Shown here piece by piece: positions 42,482-50,323 of a stretch of 58,503 bases of DNA. This stretch comes from CAZJRQ01 sp964548535. GTDB lineage: Bacteria; Bacillota; Clostridia; Oscillospirales; Ruminococcaceae. Within the stretch, counting starts at the first letter, position 1. Every line of letters begins with the position of its first letter. The notes under the pieces are model-generated. The model searched no databases and was not told where the DNA came from. It worked only from the letters and a program-made list of their open reading frames with translations. Made by a program: the position numbers and the translations under genes. The DNA lies in contig CAZJRQ010000013.1 of NCBI GenBank assembly GCA_964548535.1, positions 1 to 58,503 of the forward strand. Direction: 5' to 3'.

Positions 42482-42649
42482 TTAATCATCATTTTCATCA
42501 ATTAAAGGCTTTCCGTCTCTATCTAACAACAGAGTCAACTCGTCTAATGAATAATTCTGATTGTTCATCACTGCAAATAAATGGAGATAAATATAATTTT
42601 GAGATTTCAATTCTTTCGGTGTTCTATAAAGTCCAAGAAAGTTCAGATT
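42482..42649 (-). pseudogene. Gene remnant of unknown origin
   Basis: An open stretch of 55 codons reads like coding sequence (RTPKELKSQNYIYLHLFAVM then DELTLLLDRDGKPLIDENDD) but is preceded by a stop with no start in frame. It is probably the tail of a truncated gene. An internal ATG at 42565 (MNNQNYSLDELTLLLDRDGK) gives only 28 residues. Confidence 0.3.
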
Positions 42650-42690
42650 TTATACTATATTAAGCAATCGTCACTGCTAATCTATTATCA

Positions 42691-44622
42691 TTATATATTA
42701 AACGGTGGCTTGCAAGTATTATTCTCACATATATAGATTGTTGTTTTATTTTTTAACATAGGATAGTCATCGGTTTCCCTTTTTAGCAACTCTACATTTG
42801 CTAAAAAAGGAATATGTGTCTTAGATTTTTCAATGTCAGATATATTTTTCAAAACGATTTTCACACTCGCAGGCGGATTAAACTTTTGAATTAAACCTAT
42901 TAAAAACATGCTGTGACCATGAGGATATCCCCAAGCTTGTGTCGATAGATATTTAAAATGCTTATCCAAGACTTCTTCATATTTTTGATTACTAATCAAC
43001 TGTGATAATCTAACTAAATTGCATGCCATAACTGAGTTTCCACTCGGCATTGCTCCGTCATATGTTTCTATAGGGTTAAATAACAGCTTATTATCGTTTT
43101 TGTCACACAAATAAAATCCGCCGTTTTTTTCATCAAAAAATTTTTCAATTGCAATTTCACAAAACTCTTCCGCCTTACAAAGATAATCTTTATTCAAAGT
43201 TGACTGATAAAGCTCAATTAGCGAAGCAACATAAAAAGCATAGTCATCTAAAAATCCATTTTGTGTGCGAGTTCCTTTTCTGAAACTCACATATAAATTT
43301 TTGTTATCCAAAAGATTGTTTTCAATGAAATTCTGTGCTTTTTCAGCTACTAATAAATAAGAATTATCATTTGTAACACGATATAAAACCGAAAAAGCTA
43401 TAATCATTAGCGAGTTCCATGAGGTTAAAATTTTATCATCGAAATGAAGGTCATTTCTATTTTTTCTATATTCATAAAGCTTAGCAAGTTCTTCTGAGAA
43501 ATCATCGTTTATATTTTTACTTATGATTAAATTCAAAATATTTTTGCCTTCAAAATTACCTTCATGCGTTATGTCGTATCTGCTACAAAATTTCTCACCT
43601 ATATCTTTACCCAAAACCTGCAAAATCTCATCATAGCTAAAAGTATAGAATTTCCCCTCTTCGCCGTCGCTATCAGCGTCTTGTGCGCAATAAAAACCAC
43701 CCTCCTCACTTATCATTTCACGAGTAACATATTCGGCTGTCTTTTTGGCAGTATCAAGATAAATATGATTTTTAGTCAATTTATACGCAGACGAATATGC
43801 TATCAAAAGCAAAGCATTATCATAAAGCATTTTCTCAAAATGCGGAGCAAGGAAGTATCTATCTGTAGAATATCTTGAAAATCCATATCCTATGTGATCA
43901 AAAATACCACCGATTCTCATTTGATAGAGTGTTTTTTCTGCCATTTCCATAGCAGTTTTATCTCCACTCATTTTTGAATATAACATCAAAAACAAAAGAT
44001 TATGTGGTGTTGGAAATTTAGGTTCAACGCCAAATCCACCATACTGTGAATCAAACATTTTTCTGAAAATTTCGACTGCATTTGACAGAGCGCTTTCGTC
44101 TGTTTCTACATCTTGCTTTATAGACTTATTATCAATATGATTTATTATTTCATCTGCTGATTGTAACATCTTAGCTCTATTATCTTCCCACTGCTGTGAT
44201 ATTGCATTTAGCAAATCTTTAAATCCTACAACTCCATATCTTGACTTGAGAGGAAAATATGTGCCTGCATAAAAAGGTTTTTGCTCAGGTGTCATAAAAA
44301 TACTTGTTGGCCATCCACCACTTCCAGTGAAAGACTGACACACAGCCATATACACACTATCAATATCAGGTCGCTCCTCACGGTCAACCTTAATCGAAAC
44401 AAATTTCTCATTCAAAATATTTGCTGTTTCTTCATCTTCAAAACTTTCATGTGCCATAACATGACACCAATGACAAGTGCTGTATCCAATACTTAAAAAT
44501 ATCGGCTTATCTTCTTTTTTTGCCTTTTCAAAAGCCTCATCACACCATGCAAACCAATCTACAGAATTTTCTGCATGCTGTAATAAATAAGGGCTTGTTT
44601 GATTATTTAAATGATTACTCAT
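42691..44622 (-). CDS. YyaL-family thioredoxin-like / (alpha/alpha)6-barrel protein (DUF255)
   Basis: The 643-residue protein has an N-terminal thioredoxin-like domain with the CHWCH motif (STCHWCHVMAHESFEDEETA, near residue 50) and VDREERPDIDSVYM, then a long alpha/alpha-barrel part similar to glycoside-epimerase folds (WYLLSYSSAYK-like repeats, YDGAMPSGNSVMACNLVRL). The family is widespread (human SSP411), and its reaction is not established. ATG 44622 follows GAAAGGAATAATT. It is a single gene. Confidence 0.93.
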   Translation of the reverse strand: MSNHLNNQTSPYLLQHAENSVDWFAWCDEAFEKAKKEDKPIFLSIGYSTCHWCHVMAHESFEDEETANILNEKFVSIKVDREERPDIDSVYMAVCQSFTGSGGWPTSIFMTPEQKPFYAGTYFPLKSRYGVVGFKDLLNAISQQWEDNRAKMLQSADEIINHIDNKSIKQDVETDESALSNAVEIFRKMFDSQYGGFGVEPKFPTPHNLLFLMLYSKMSGDKTAMEMAEKTLYQMRIGGIFDHIGYGFSRYSTDRYFLAPHFEKMLYDNALLLIAYSSAYKLTKNHIYLDTAKKTAEYVTREMISEEGGFYCAQDADSDGEEGKFYTFSYDEILQVLGKDIGEKFCSRYDITHEGNFEGKNILNLIISKNINDDFSEELAKLYEYRKNRNDLHFDDKILTSWNSLMIIAFSVLYRVTNDNSYLLVAEKAQNFIENNLLDNKNLYVSFRKGTRTQNGFLDDYAFYVASLIELYQSTLNKDYLCKAEEFCEIAIEKFFDEKNGGFYLCDKNDNKLLFNPIETYDGAMPSGNSVMACNLVRLSQLISNQKYEEVLDKHFKYLSTQAWGYPHGHSMFLIGLIQKFNPPASVKIVLKNISDIEKSKTHIPFLANVELLKRETDDYPMLKNKTTIYICENNTCKPPFNI

Positions 44623-44725
44623 AATTATTCCTTTCGTTTTTTTATATTTTTATTAATTTATTAAGCCAACATTATTTTAAGAACAAAATTCGCTTTTTAA
44701 CCTCTTTTTGATTTTAGTTAAACAA

Positions 44726-44754
44726 TAAACAGCAGTCGCCAAAACTGCTGTTTA
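44726..44754 (-). terminator. Terminator of the FAD/Rieske gene
   Basis: ATAAACAGCAGT and ACTGCTGTTTAT pair over 12 bp, overlapping the stop region, and run into U-rich minus-strand sequence. Confidence 0.7.
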
Positions 44755-46050
44755 TCACTTTATATTTTTGTTGGCTGGATTATCTAAAACATTACCGTCA
44801 GTATCAAACCTTGAACCATGACATGTGCAATCCCACGAATGCTCCGCACTATTCCATTTCAAACCGCACCCTAAATGCGGACAGCGTCTTGTAGTTGGTG
44901 TTAGCATTCCTGCAAAGACTTCAAAAACATTTACAAACAACTGAGGTTTTAGAATGTTTCTTGACGGTGAAAAGATTTCTGAATAATCACTTTTTTGGTC
45001 AACTACCATATCAGATAAAATCATAGCAGAAATCATTGATGATGTCATTCCCCACTTATTAAAACCTGTACAAACATAGAAGTCAGGAGTGCGCTTTGAA
45101 TACTGCCCGATATATGGTATTTGGTCTAGTGTAATACAATCCTGTGCCGACCAAGTATTTGTCATATTTGCATTTGGATAATATTCTTGGGCATATCTTT
45201 GAATCTCATTAAAACTCCCACCAGTTTTACCAGTACGATGTGCACCTCCGCCTACAAAGAGATAATTCTTATAATTACGAAAAGACATTCCTTTTTTATT
45301 TTCGTCGATATACATCCCTCCAACATCCCCAGCATTATCAAGTGCAATCACATATGAACGGTGTTGAAACTGCTTAATAAAATAACTGCCATGTTTATTT
45401 ACAAACGGAAAATGAGTTGCGACAATTATTTTTTTTGCTGTAATACTTCCATTATTAGTAATAGCTTTATGCTCTGTCATTTCGCTTACATGTGTATGTT
45501 CAAAAATATTAAGGTCACGAGTAATTTTACTGATAAATCTTAATGGATTAAACTGCGCTTGACTTGGAAATTTTACTGCTCCTGCAATATCAAATGGCAA
45601 ATTTGAAGTATTATAAAACTCAGATTTTACACCTAGTTTTTGCAAAGCCAATACTTCTTTTTCAATTTTCTTTTGATTATCCAATGAATAAACATATGAA
45701 TCTTTAACTTCAAAATCACAATCATTATTTGAACATAACGACTTGAACTTATCTATTGCCTCCATGTTAGCATTAAGATACATTTTTGTTTTTTCAATTC
45801 CTAATTTTCTTATCATTTTGTCATACACTAGTTTATGCTGTGCAGTGATTTTGGCAGTTGTATTCTTAGTTGTACCTGAACATATCGTTCGACTTTCGGC
45901 AAGTATATAATCAACGCCTTTTTGCTGTAGAAAATATGCACACAATATACCAGCGATACCTCCGCCGATTATCAGTACATCTGTTTTTCTATCGCCCTCA
46001 AGCTTTGGAAAACTCGGCAATTCAGTATTTTCAGACCATAATGAAACCAT
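44755..46050 (-). CDS. FAD-dependent oxidoreductase with C-terminal Rieske domain
   Basis: The 431-residue protein has the FAD site DVLIIGGGIAGILCAYFLQ at its start, an arginine in the TSGTTKNTTAKITAQH-like region, and DAO-type domain sequence (GMSFRNYKNYLFVGGGAHRTGK). The C-terminus is a Rieske centre with CPHLGC and CTCHGS, binding a 2Fe-2S cluster through two Cys and two His. Such proteins are oxidoreductases of small amines or unknown substrates. Start chosen at ATG 46050, ten bases after AGGATG; the Met at 46083 has no site. Confidence 0.88.
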   Translation of the reverse strand: MVSLWSENTELPSFPKLEGDRKTDVLIIGGGIAGILCAYFLQQKGVDYILAESRTICSGTTKNTTAKITAQHKLVYDKMIRKLGIEKTKMYLNANMEAIDKFKSLCSNNDCDFEVKDSYVYSLDNQKKIEKEVLALQKLGVKSEFYNTSNLPFDIAGAVKFPSQAQFNPLRFISKITRDLNIFEHTHVSEMTEHKAITNNGSITAKKIIVATHFPFVNKHGSYFIKQFQHRSYVIALDNAGDVGGMYIDENKKGMSFRNYKNYLFVGGGAHRTGKTGGSFNEIQRYAQEYYPNANMTNTWSAQDCITLDQIPYIGQYSKRTPDFYVCTGFNKWGMTSSMISAMILSDMVVDQKSDYSEIFSPSRNILKPQLFVNVFEVFAGMLTPTTRRCPHLGCGLKWNSAEHSWDCTCHGSRFDTDGNVLDNPANKNIK

Positions 46051-46183
46051 ACATATACACATCCTAATAAAAACTATTCGCATTTTAGTATGTCATAATT
46101 TTTGGTGAATATACTTACTCATATAAAAAATTCAGTATTTCTTTGTATGGTAATCTAAATAATTTATTTATATACTCAAACGA

Positions 46184-46216
46184 GAAAACCGCCGATGATT
46201 TCTCATTAGCGGTTTT
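46184..46216. terminator. Hairpin with T tract near the trxB remnant
   Basis: AAACCGC and GCGGTTT pair over 7 bp with a loop of about 16 bases, and T-rich sequence lies on both strands. Confidence 0.5.
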
Positions 46217-46372
46217 TATAGATAATTATTTCTTTTGCTTTCATTTATAAGATATTTCTCCATTATGAAATTTTATCAAATTCTGTCCATCGAGCAGTTT
46301 TTCTTTGTAACACCAAAATATGCCGAAAGATAACGATGCTTATCAATATCTATCTCCACAGAAGCCAAATAT

Positions 46373-46540
46373 TCATCTAGATTTTTGGTCTACCATTACT
46401 GCTGCGACTGCACCGTCATTTACCGCCGTTGCTATCTGTCTTAAATTCTTTTCTCTCACATCACCTGCTGAAAAAACACCATTCAGACCTGTTTCCATTC
46501 GCTCGCTTGTTTTTATCAATATATTTTTTTCGCGGTGTTA
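46373..46540 (-). pseudogene. Thioredoxin reductase remnant (3' end)
   Basis: A frame with no start reads TSERMETGLNGVFSAGDVRE then KNLRQIATAVNDGAVAAVMV, the unmistakable FAD-binding C-terminus of thioredoxin reductase. The frame stops at TGA 46375 while another frame continues DEYLASVE, as expected for a family end, so a frameshift is also present. The first 250 or so residues are missing: the sequence breaks off at the tandem repeat. A truncated gene. Confidence 0.75.
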
Positions 46541-46554
46541 AGTGAATCTTATCA

Positions 46555-46880
46555 GCGAAGGCTAGAGTCTAAGGACACGTCCCTTTTTACGAGTTCCCCG
46601 CAAATGTACAAACATCAACCTGAGCATCACCAAATTAAAAGCCCTCACAGAACTTATCTGCGAAGGCTAGAGTCTAGGGACACGTCCCTTTTTACGAGTT
46701 CCCCGCAAATGTACAAACATCAACCTGAGCATNNNNNNNNNNNNNNNNNNNNNNNNNNNNNNNNNNNNNNNNNNNNNNNNNNNNNNNNNNNNNNNNNNNN
46801 NNNNNNNNNNNNNNNNNNNNNNNNNNNNNNNNCACCAAATTAAAAGCCCTCACAGAACTTATCTGCGAAGGCTAGGGTCC
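46555..46880 (+). repeat. 105-bp tandem repeat array with assembly gap
   Basis: The unit starts GCGAAGGCTAGAGTCTA at 46555 and again at 46660, a period of 105 bases with one mismatch in the 73 bases that can be compared. After the gap the unit resumes at 46833 exactly where it broke off and begins again at 46865. Each unit has GGACACGTCC; the last end is close to a palindrome (CCAGGGACACGTCCCTGG). Number of copies unknown. The period being 35 codons keeps a reading frame open by accident. Confidence 0.9.
46733..46832. other. Assembly gap (100 N)
   Basis: Exactly 100 N, a conventional placeholder for unknown length. Flanks fit a whole number of repeat units. Confidence 0.99.
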
Positions 46881-46990
46881 AGGGACACGTCCCTGGTGGA
46901 AAGCGAAGACGGAAAAGATGTCATGTCTAAACATATACTTTTGCACTTTTGTACTGTGAACATATATTTTAAATAGCAAAACCGCACATT

Positions 46991-47896
46991 CTAATCCTCA
47001 AAGACTAAAGTTTTCGTTCTACGGTCAAAACCTGCATGGCTATTTTCAAAAATGTCTTTTATTTCAGCAATATATTTTTCAGGTTCGTCAAAAGCTTGAC
47101 TATAATGAGTTAGCCAAAGTTCTTTTGCATTTCCGTCTTTAGCTAGTTTGGCAGCGTCAGAAAAAATCATGTGATAAAATCTGTTCGCCCTGTCTTTCAT
47201 TTCATCACTGCCGTACATACCCTCGCAAATAAACAAATCAGAATTTTCTATAAATTCAGCTATTGTGTCGACTGGACGTGTATCTGTAATATAGCTTACT
47301 TTTATGCCTTTTCGCTCTGTACCAAGCACCATTTCAGGTGAGTATTCTCCAACGATTTCACCTTTTTGAAGCCGTGACCAGTATTCAATTGGAATATTTA
47401 ATTCTTTTGCACGTTTTGCATCAAATTTGCCTTTACGTGGAATGTTTATGATATATCCAAAGCAAGGCAGAGCATGATTTAGCGGCAGTGCTGAAATATT
47501 AAAATCGCCAATATGTATATTTATTGGTGAACCGTTCTCAAATTCTAGCTCTATAAAGTCTATGTCGAACATTAGTTCTGGTGCAATAACACGCAAGTTA
47601 TTCACCACATTTTCTATGCCCTTTGGTCCAACAATAGTCAAAGTTTCAGTTCTGCCGTAGTTGCTAAGCGATAGTAATAATCCCGGCAATCCTGATATAT
47701 GGTCAGCGTGGAAATGTGTAATTAGTATAACATCTAAATTTACAAAACCCCAACCAAGCTCACGCATTGTAACCTGTGTGCCCTCGCCGCAATCTATAAG
47801 CAGCATACGTCCATTAAAACGTGCAAGCATTGCAGTAAGATATCGATTGTGAAGCGGAATCATACCGCCTGTTCCAAGAAGTGATATGTCTAGCAT
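46991..47896 (-). CDS. rnz: Ribonuclease Z
   Basis: RNase Z trims the 3' ends of tRNA precursors. The 301-residue metallo-beta-lactamase has the zinc motif HFHADHISG near residue 61, TITD-like YITDTRP, the FICEGMYGSDE region, and the LTHYSQAF end with the last histidine. The start MLDISLLGTGGMIPL is normal. ATG 47896 has a GGAGGGAC site. It stands alone upstream of the small basic protein gene. Confidence 0.95.
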   Translation of the reverse strand: MLDISLLGTGGMIPLHNRYLTAMLARFNGRMLLIDCGEGTQVTMRELGWGFVNLDVILITHFHADHISGLPGLLLSLSNYGRTETLTIVGPKGIENVVNNLRVIAPELMFDIDFIELEFENGSPINIHIGDFNISALPLNHALPCFGYIINIPRKGKFDAKRAKELNIPIEYWSRLQKGEIVGEYSPEMVLGTERKGIKVSYITDTRPVDTIAEFIENSDLFICEGMYGSDEMKDRANRFYHMIFSDAAKLAKDGNAKELWLTHYSQAFDEPEKYIAEIKDIFENSHAGFDRRTKTLVFED

Positions 47897-47958
47897 TTTT
47901 GTCCCTCCATATGTTTTAACCCAAATTGGAGCACTGAAATTTTCAGCACTCCGTTTGA

Positions 47959-48111
47959 TTATTTTTTATCATCGCCGGCTTTGTGACGATTTCCAGATTG
48001 CTTTTTGTTATTTCTACCCTCGCCGTCAAGTGCACTTTCTGCCATAGTCGGACCGCCGTTGGCTTTTCTTTTGCGTACTTCTTTAGGGTCAAGCTGTGAA
48101 TCTTTTGCCAT
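47959..48111 (-). CDS. Small basic hydrophilic protein (50 residues)
   Basis: This short frame starts at ATG 48111 behind CAGGTGTTAGAA and ends at TAA 47959. The 50 residues (MAKDSQLDPKEVRKRKANGG, then PTMAESALDG) are strongly basic and polar with no hydrophobic core, ending KAGDDKK. I do not recognise a family. It precedes rnz on the same strand with a hairpin between, so it may be a separate unit. Coding is supported by the ribosome site and typical codon use. Confidence 0.6.
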   Translation of the reverse strand: MAKDSQLDPKEVRKRKANGGPTMAESALDGEGRNNKKQSGNRHKAGDDKK

Positions 48112-48242
48112 TTCTAACACCTGCCTTTTTAATAGTATATCTTACTTTCTTTTTGATATACTTAAGATGATATTTTTATGTGAAAATTTATTCCTTGTAT
48201 ATTAGATTTTAGAATTCAAATAATATTTTAGGAGGTGTTATT

Positions 48243-49076
48243 CTGAAACGCTTAGTATTAGTTTTTTTATTTATTTCTATGATTTTTTTAATGCCATTAG
48301 TCGCTTTTGCAAAAGAAACTAAAAAGAGTGATGAAAGCATATCTGTACCTATTATAATGTATCACAGTTTATCGGATAAAGCAAGCAATGATTGGATTTT
48401 ATCTCCATCACAATTTGAATCTGATTTGAAGTATTTATCAGAAAACAATTATAATACGGTTTTTGTATCAGACCTAATTGATTATGTTTATAATGGCAAA
48501 CCACTGCCTCAAAATCCTATTTTGCTGACTTTTGATGACGGATATTTTAATAATTACACTTATGCAATGCCGTTGTTAGAAAAATATAATGCAAAAATCG
48601 AGTTGTCAATCATCGGCAAACATTCAGACATTTGGTCAGAGTTTTCAGGAAGTGAAGACGAGATAAACGGACATCTTACATGGGAACAGATTTCTGAATT
48701 GGAACAGTCTGGGTATGTTGAGCTTGCAAATCATACACAAGATATGCACGATAATAATTCCCGATTCGGCTGTGCAATAAAAAATGGCGAAAGTGATAAT
48801 AATTATTCCATGGCATTTTCTGAAGATATTGAAACTTTGCAAAATAGTTTTTTAAATAATTGCGGAGTTAAACCAGAATGCTTTACCTATCCTTATGGAA
48901 AAATATGTTCACAATCAGTTGCCGCGTTAAAAGAACACGGATTTAAGGCAACACTTTCAACAAATGGTGGTATTGCTGTTCTTAACGTTGGTGATGAGGA
49001 ATGCTTATACGGACTAAAAAGAAATAACCGTTCACCGAATAACTCAGTTCAAAAGATATTAAATTCTTATAGCTAA
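48243..49076 (+). CDS. Secreted polysaccharide deacetylase (CE4), probable CTG start
   Basis: The CE4 core has the motifs IIMYHSL, LLTFDDGYFNN with the catalytic Asp and metal Asp, ELANHTQDMHDN with the zinc histidines, and CFTYPYGKI. It probably removes acetyl groups from a cell wall sugar. The frame from the first ATG (48279) lacks the positive start of a signal peptide. Extending to CTG 48243, five bases after GGAGGTG, gives KRLVLVFLFISMIFLMPLVA then AFAKE, an excellent signal peptide with an AFA-type cleavage site. So CTG (or ATT 48240) is the likely start. Confidence 0.88.
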   Translation: MKRLVLVFLFISMIFLMPLVAFAKETKKSDESISVPIIMYHSLSDKASNDWILSPSQFESDLKYLSENNYNTVFVSDLIDYVYNGKPLPQNPILLTFDDGYFNNYTYAMPLLEKYNAKIELSIIGKHSDIWSEFSGSEDEINGHLTWEQISELEQSGYVELANHTQDMHDNNSRFGCAIKNGESDNNYSMAFSEDIETLQNSFLNNCGVKPECFTYPYGKICSQSVAALKEHGFKATLSTNGGIAVLNVGDEECLYGLKRNNRSPNNSVQKILNSYS

Positions 49077-49141
49077 TAATAGTATTTGCTTTAAATTACA
49101 AAATAAACTATATAAATTCACCGCTGACAAAGGAGTAATAC

Positions 49142-49336
49142 CTAATCGGCGGTGTTGCTATTTCTATATAAATCACTAATCATTCTATGTATATCGGTAG
49201 TTTTAAGAATAGTATCTTCAATTACTGCTCTGAACTTATATTCTTGCTCAAGCTCATGACATTTATAAATAGCTAGTTGCAAATTGTCAGTTTCATAGCG
49301 TTGTGTGCCGCCGGCTAAGTACACTAAATATCTCAT
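49142..49336 (-). CDS. Small protein of unknown function (64 residues)
   Basis: The frame from ATG 49336 (MRYLVYLAGGTQRYETDNLQ) has 64 residues and follows a good AAGGTGG site, while the longer frame from 49354 does not. It is soluble with a helical C-terminal part (DTILKTTDIHRMISDLYR). I do not recognise a family. It stands alone between the deacetylase and sod. Confidence 0.55.
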   Translation of the reverse strand: MRYLVYLAGGTQRYETDNLQLAIYKCHELEQEYKFRAVIEDTILKTTDIHRMISDLYRNSNTAD

Positions 49337-49410
49337 AATTACCACCTTATACATACTATAATACTTATATTATAACATTAATACACTTAATTATCAATAA
49401 AATACTTAAC

Positions 49411-49458
49411 ATTTATGAAATATGCATAATTCATAAATACAGATTTTATGAATATAAT
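49411..49458 (+). promoter_or_regulatory. Superoxide dismutase promoter with inverted repeat
   Basis: ATTTATGAA (49411-49419) and TTCATAAAT (49430-49438) are a perfect 9-bp inverted repeat 10 bases apart. A third TTTATGAAT (49444-49452) lies before the -10 TATAAT (49453-49458). The right arm takes the place of the -35 box, so a redox-responsive regulator may bind here. It does not match a PerR box closely. Confidence 0.6.
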
Positions 49459-49486
49459 ATAGTAAATTAAATCTAAAGGAGTTATT

Positions 49487-50107
49487 ATGGAAAATTTGAA
49501 TTACCCATTTGTTAATTTACCCCTACCTTATAGTTATGATGCTTTAGAACCATATATTGATGAGCAAACTATGCATTTACATCACGACAAGCATTTGCAG
49601 ACATATATTGATAATTTAAACAAAATTCTAAAGGATTATCCATGGTTGCAGAAAATGAACTTAGAGCAATTAGTCAGAGGACGATTTAAACTACCTCAAG
49701 ATAAATATATACAATTACATAATAATGCAGGCGGTGTTTATAATCATCGTTTCTTTTTTGATGGTCTTTCTCCTCAATCAGAAAAAGAACCTGTTGGAAA
49801 TCTTACTAATGCGATAAATGATAGTTTTGGGAATTTTTATAATTTAAAAGAAGAATTTAAAAAAGCAGCACTATCTGTATTCGGCTCTGGATATGCATGG
49901 CTTGTATGCAGAAATAAAAGCAGAAAGTTAGAGATTGTAACTACTCACAATCAAGGAAGTCCAATTGAGATGTGCCTAAATCCGATTCTTACAATAGATG
50001 TATGGGAACACGCTTATTATCTTAAATATCATAATGTTCGTGCTGAATATATCGATAATTGGTTTAATGTTATTGATTGGAGTAAGGCTGATACTAATTA
50101 TGGTTAA
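49487..50107 (+). CDS. Superoxide dismutase, Fe/Mn family
   Basis: The 206-residue protein has the family order: MNYPFVNLPLPYSYDALEPYID-like start, HLHHDKHLQTYIDNLN with the first metal His, NNAGGVYNHRFFFDGL with the second, and ILTIDVWEHAYYLKYHNVRAEYI with the Asp and His of the DxWEH site. It converts superoxide to oxygen and peroxide in the cytoplasm. ATG 49487 is behind AAAGGAG. Single gene, with an operator-like dyad. Metal specificity cannot be told from sequence. Confidence 0.95.
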   Translation: MENLNYPFVNLPLPYSYDALEPYIDEQTMHLHHDKHLQTYIDNLNKILKDYPWLQKMNLEQLVRGRFKLPQDKYIQLHNNAGGVYNHRFFFDGLSPQSEKEPVGNLTNAINDSFGNFYNLKEEFKKAALSVFGSGYAWLVCRNKSRKLEIVTTHNQGSPIEMCLNPILTIDVWEHAYYLKYHNVRAEYIDNWFNVIDWSKADTNYG

Positions 50108-50114
50108 TTATTAG

Positions 50115-50145
50115 AAGGACTTAAGTTACTTAGCTTAAGTCCTTT
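50115..50145 (+). terminator. Terminator after superoxide dismutase
   Basis: AAGGACTTAAG and CTTAAGTCCTT form an 11-bp stem with an 8-base loop, then T-rich sequence. Confidence 0.8.
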
Positions 50146-50323
50146 ATTTGTTGTGTACGAAAGTTTTCCAAATAAATGATATGGAAACCGCAAAAAATTG
50201 CGTTCAAAATGAAAAGTTTAGCTATATTATATTTGCCGATTTTATTTTTAACATTAGTGTCATTATTTGAGCGCACAATATTATGGTTTGCTTATATAAC
50301 AAGCTTTGGGTGTTCTTTTATAG

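Noticed and set aside
46535..46843. Open frame with a 35-residue repeated peptide in the tandem repeat
   Set aside because: The repeat period of 105 bases is a multiple of three, so the frame stays open by chance; it has no ribosome site, crosses the N gap, and the sequence looks non-coding.
46555..46880. Tandem repeat as a CRISPR or toxin-antitoxin element
   Set aside because: Units are contiguous with no variable spacers and no cas-like genes are near.
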